Origin: JAKFEE01 sp036675815
Lineage (GTDB): Bacteria > Pseudomonadota > Alphaproteobacteria > Rhodospirillales > Magnetospirillaceae
DNA: 64,000 nucleotides
Assembly (NCBI GenBank): GCA_036675815.1
Contig: JAKFEE010000021.1
Coordinates: 62,001-126,000, forward strand
Reading direction: 5' to 3'
Shown here piece by piece: positions 61,146-64,000 of the stretch. Every line of letters starts with the position of its first letter. Position 1 is the stretch's first letter. Below the pieces are notes generated by a model that was not told where the DNA came from, searched no databases, and was given only the letters and a program-made list of their open reading frames with translations. A program made the translations under genes and the position numbers.

Positions 61146-63194
61146 CTACCATAACTCCATCAGCGTGACGACAGTCAGGGTCGCCAACCCGATGAGCACC
61201 GAGACGATTGCCGCACTCTGCTGGCCCAAGCGGAGCGCCCGCGCCTCGCGCGCCTCGCTGGCGCTGTCGAGATCGGCGATCTCCTGCTCGGCCGCCGCCC
61301 ATTCGCGCTGGGCGCGGGCGAAGCCTTCGGCGTCCGCCTGGCGCTGCTCGGCATTGTCGACATACCGATACAGCGCGAGCAAGCTGCCCTGGCGCACCAG
61401 CCGCGGGATCTCCGCCTCCAGCTCGGCGCGTAGCTCGCGGCTGTGGTAGCTGGAGATCACCGGCCCGAGAAGGCCGCCCACCCATCCGGTCAGCCCATAC
61501 AACTCGGCCGGGCCCAGCCGCCACTGGAGGATGGCGAGCAGATTGAGCATGCCCAGCGCCGCCATCGCCGGATCATCGTCGCTCAATGCCTGGAGCTGCC
61601 TGCCGACATCATAATTGAGATGGCTGACCAGGAAGGCAACGACATGGCGGTCGAACGGCCATGCCTTGGTGTCGGCGCGCCTGGCGGCGCCGTCGAGCGC
61701 CGGCAGCAACTGCTTGATGTCGATCACGTACTCCTCGGCCACCAGGCCGCTTTGCAGCGGCAGTGTCTCGTTGAGGAGGTACAGGCATCGTTCCAGGCCG
61801 TGGCCCGTGGCGGGAATGCGCAGCTGATCGCGCAGTTCGCGATACGTGGCGGCGAGCATGGTGTTTTCCGGGCTGTAGCCCTCGCGCTCGCCCAGCCACA
61901 GCTTCGGCACCTCGCGCAGCAGGCATTCTGCGAGCAAGCGGGGGTCGTGACGGCCTGCCATCATCCACGCCAGCAGCGGCCCGAAACCGTCTGGCATGAC
62001 GTGCAGGCCCTTGTAGCGGATCGGGGCAGTCGGATCGAGAACCATGCAGACTTTGGCCAGCATGGCGGCGGCGGCGGCACGCGAATCGCCCAACGCGCCG
62101 GTGGCATTGCTCACGGCGGCGGCGACACCATCGGCCCTGTCCCGGTCCCCGAGCGCCCGCCGCAGCCACAGCTCGAGCTTACCGTCCAGCACCACGGGAA
62201 TGGCGGCATCCCAGTGCTTGGCCAAAGCCATGCCGAGATCGCGGGCTGCGGAATATTCCTTGCCGTTGAACGGGAAGCTGCGCTCGGCGCGCTTCGGCAG
62301 TTTGGCCTGGAGCGGCGACAGGCGACGGCCGGAGAGCCACAGGTCGAGGCTTTCGATGGTCCAGCGCTCGGCCGGGTCGTCGCACAGGAGGCCGCGCAGC
62401 ACTTCGATCGACGCCAGCGGCAACCGCTCCTCGCCGACCAGCGCGGCATAGCTGCCCGCCGCGACTTTCCGGTGCAGCAGGGCTTCGTCCGACATCTCGG
62501 CTACGGGGTTGCGGCCGAGCAGGAGCAGCACCAGCGACACACCCAGCGAGTACATGTCGTCGTCGTAGCGACCGCTGCCGCGCCCGGCCGGGTGCGCCAT
62601 GCCATGTTCGATGGTCTCGAACAGCACCGGCTGATCGAGACCGGCCGGTGCGGTGGCGCAGTCGCCGAGCACGATGGTCTCGCGATCGACGCCCATATAG
62701 AACATGTTGGTGAGGCGGATGGCGCGATGGCTGACGCCGCGGGCGGTCAGCTCCCGCAGCGCCGCCGTCAACGGCCCCACCAGCTTTTTCGACACTTCCC
62801 AGTCGTCGTAGCGGCGCAGTTCGGCGCCGGGGCCGGCCATCACCCGGCCGCCCGCCGGCCGCTCGTAGACCACCATCATGCATTGCCGGCCTGCCGGCGC
62901 CCACGGGGCGCAGCCCCATTCGATCAAAGGCAGCAGCCCGGCCGACTGCACCCCCTTCAGCGAGCGCATGACATTGGTGCGGGGCGGGAGATCCGGCCGG
63001 CAGATCAGGGCAAACAGGGCGCGCTGCGGGTCGCGGCGGTCGGCTGCGGCAAAAGCCTTGGCACTCGGCGTGTCGAACTCGGGAAGCGGCTTGTCCGGGT
63101 AGACGCCATAGCGGCCCTGCAGGACGGTCGCCCCCGCCTCCGCCGCCTCATCCTGCCTTATCGCCGTGGCCTGCTCGCTGGCCATGTCCGCCAT
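61146..63194 (-). CDS. Membrane-anchored protein-kinase-like (pseudokinase) protein
   Basis: The 682-residue protein has an N-terminal kinase-like fold (about 20-310), with LTARGVSHRAIRLTNMFYMG in place of the HRD loop and TIVLGDCATAPAG in place of DFG. DDDMYSLGVSLVLLLLGRNP and DDPAERWTIESLDLWLSGRR are typical kinase C-lobe parts. The catalytic-loop aspartate is replaced (HRA), so activity is doubtful. The middle is helical and unassigned. A coiled-coil stretch near 610-655 precedes a C-terminal membrane helix (SAAIVSVLIGLATLTVVTLM), so the kinase-like domain faces the cytoplasm. ATG 63194 is chosen; GTG 63209 and ATG 63185 are possible. Confidence 0.78.
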   Translation of the reverse strand: MADMASEQATAIRQDEAAEAGATVLQGRYGVYPDKPLPEFDTPSAKAFAAADRRDPQRALFALICRPDLPPRTNVMRSLKGVQSAGLLPLIEWGCAPWAPAGRQCMMVVYERPAGGRVMAGPGAELRRYDDWEVSKKLVGPLTAALRELTARGVSHRAIRLTNMFYMGVDRETIVLGDCATAPAGLDQPVLFETIEHGMAHPAGRGSGRYDDDMYSLGVSLVLLLLGRNPVAEMSDEALLHRKVAAGSYAALVGEERLPLASIEVLRGLLCDDPAERWTIESLDLWLSGRRLSPLQAKLPKRAERSFPFNGKEYSAARDLGMALAKHWDAAIPVVLDGKLELWLRRALGDRDRADGVAAAVSNATGALGDSRAAAAAMLAKVCMVLDPTAPIRYKGLHVMPDGFGPLLAWMMAGRHDPRLLAECLLREVPKLWLGEREGYSPENTMLAATYRELRDQLRIPATGHGLERCLYLLNETLPLQSGLVAEEYVIDIKQLLPALDGAARRADTKAWPFDRHVVAFLVSHLNYDVGRQLQALSDDDPAMAALGMLNLLAILQWRLGPAELYGLTGWVGGLLGPVISSYHSRELRAELEAEIPRLVRQGSLLALYRYVDNAEQRQADAEGFARAQREWAAAEQEIADLDSASEAREARALRLGQQSAAIVSVLIGLATLTVVTLMELW

Positions 63195-63323
63195 CCTCGC
63201 CACCGGCACCGCCGGGGCAACGTCAGGGTCAACCCCACCACAGGCGCACCGCAGGCCTCGCCATGCGGCGCCCCGATCGCGATGGGCGACAAAAGATGTC
63301 GGAGTTCACTCTAAAGAGGTAGC

Positions 63324-63346
63324 GGCGGCGGCACAAGGCCGCCGCC
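63324..63346 (-). terminator. Possible purA terminator hairpin
   Basis: GGCGGCGGC (63324-63332) pairs perfectly with GCCGCCGCC (63338-63346) over five bases, just after the purA stop. The T-run on the minus strand is weak (CTCTTT after a gap). Confidence 0.55.
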
Positions 63347-63348
63347 CA

Positions 63349-64000
63349 TCAATCCTCGAAGGGATCGTGGACCAGGATGGTGTCTTCACGCTCGGGGCTG
63401 GTCGACAGCAGCGCCACGGGCGCCTCGATCAATTCCTCGATGCGGCGGATGTATTTGATCGCCGTGGCCGGCAGATCGATCCACGAACGCGCACCCTGCG
63501 TGCTCTCCGACCAGCCGGGAATGGTCTCGTAGATCGGCTCGACCTGCTCCTGGCCGGCCATCGACGCCGGCAGGTGGCCGATGGTGGCCCCGCGGTAGCG
63601 ATAGCCGGTGCAGATCTTCAGTTCGTCCAACCCGTCGAGCACGTCGAGCTTGGTGAGGGCGATGCCGTTGATGCCGCCGACCTTGATCGCCTGGCGCACC
63701 AGGACGGCATCGAACCAGCCGCAGCGGCGGCGGCGACCGGTCACGGTGCCGAATTCGCGGCCGCGATCGCCGATGCGTTGGCCGATCTCGTCGTGCAGCT
63801 CGGTCGGGAAAGGCCCGGCACCAACGCGCGTGGTGTAGGCCTTGACGATGCCGAGAACGTAGCCGACGGCACCCGGGCCGACGCCAGATCCGGCCGACGC
63901 CTGCCCCGACACGGTATTGGACGAGGTGACATACGGGTAGGTGCCGTGGTCGATGTCGAGCATGGCACCCTGGGCGCCTTCGAACAGGATGCGCTTGCCG
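63349..64000 (-). CDS. purA: Adenylosuccinate synthetase PurA, C-terminal part
   Basis: The last 216 codons of purA lie in the window, and the 5' part runs off the right edge. PurA joins IMP and aspartate with GTP to form adenylosuccinate. Visible signatures are FEGAQGAMLDIDHGTYPYVT, TVSGQASAGSGVGPGAVGYV, FGTVTGRRRRCGWFDAVLVR and the C-terminal end ILVHDPFED. Confidence 0.96.
   Translation of the reverse strand, partial: GKRILFEGAQGAMLDIDHGTYPYVTSSNTVSGQASAGSGVGPGAVGYVLGIVKAYTTRVGAGPFPTELHDEIGQRIGDRGREFGTVTGRRRRCGWFDAVLVRQAIKVGGINGIALTKLDVLDGLDELKICTGYRYRGATIGHLPASMAGQEQVEPIYETIPGWSESTQGARSWIDLPATAIKYIRRIEELIEAPVALLSTSPEREDTILVHDPFED

Overview
The window is GC-rich, densely coding chromosomal DNA from an alphaproteobacterium, most likely of the Rhodospirillales type. 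The evidence is the GTTC-N7-GTTC form of the LexA box, the imuA-imuB-dnaE2 mutagenesis cassette, the order cpoB-tilS-ftsH-folP-glmM-thiD, the efp-suhB-MotA/OmpA-like-rpmE block, and an rpoH carrying an intact RpoH box. I see no phage, integrase, insertion sequence or CRISPR array. The species cannot be named from this sequence alone.

Layout. 1-4.1 kb: tex (cut by the left edge) and a GH17-GT2 beta-glucan synthase. 4.3-13 kb: cpoB, tilS, ftsH, folP, a VapBC pair, glmM and thiD. 13-20.7 kb: epmA and epmB, which together modify EF-P, then efp itself, suhB, a three-gene MotA/OmpA-like envelope operon and rpmE. 20.8-26 kb: a membrane adenylate/guanylate cyclase, then on the minus strand a PPIase, argJ and a GNAT-Nudix fusion. 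26-31.3 kb: dnaE2, imuB and imuA under one LexA box. 31.3-35.9 kb: a VapBC pair with a frameshifted toxin, an amylo-alpha-1,6-glucosidase with a GT4 glycosyltransferase, and a tiny lipoprotein. 35.9-43.2 kb: a liv-type ABC operon with an attenuator-like hairpin after the binding-protein gene. A divergent XRE regulator there carries a HisKA-like segment and is followed by a lone receiver-domain protein.

43.3-57.4 kb is the most interesting part and reads as an iron or metal handling island. A TonB-dependent receptor and a methyltransferase converge on an operon encoding a Tat-exported NitT/TauT-like binding protein, permease, ATPase, NnrS and a cysteine-rich AraC regulator. Next comes a five-gene minus-strand operon that I interpret as a ferrosome (fez) operon. 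It has a P1B-type ATPase with YSCALKL in place of the CPC motif, two small HMA-like proteins and two small glycine/alanine-rich membrane proteins, one of them MamC-like. The ATPase and both HMA-like proteins share an H-x-[IL]-P-x-R-x-R-x-R motif. A dedicated exbB-exbD-tonB operon is divergent from the fez operon. The nonamer CGCATTTGC lies upstream of the receptor, of the binding-protein operon and in the fez/exbB divergent region, suggesting a common regulator. Uptake across both membranes followed by storage in a membrane compartment is the simplest model, but the substrate is inferred.

57.5-64 kb: tRNA-Glu(CUC), a JAMM-motif protein, a small membrane protein, an RluD-type pseudouridine synthase, rpoH with a clear promoter, a dispersed repeat, a small membrane protein, a membrane-anchored pseudokinase-like protein and the 3' part of purA.
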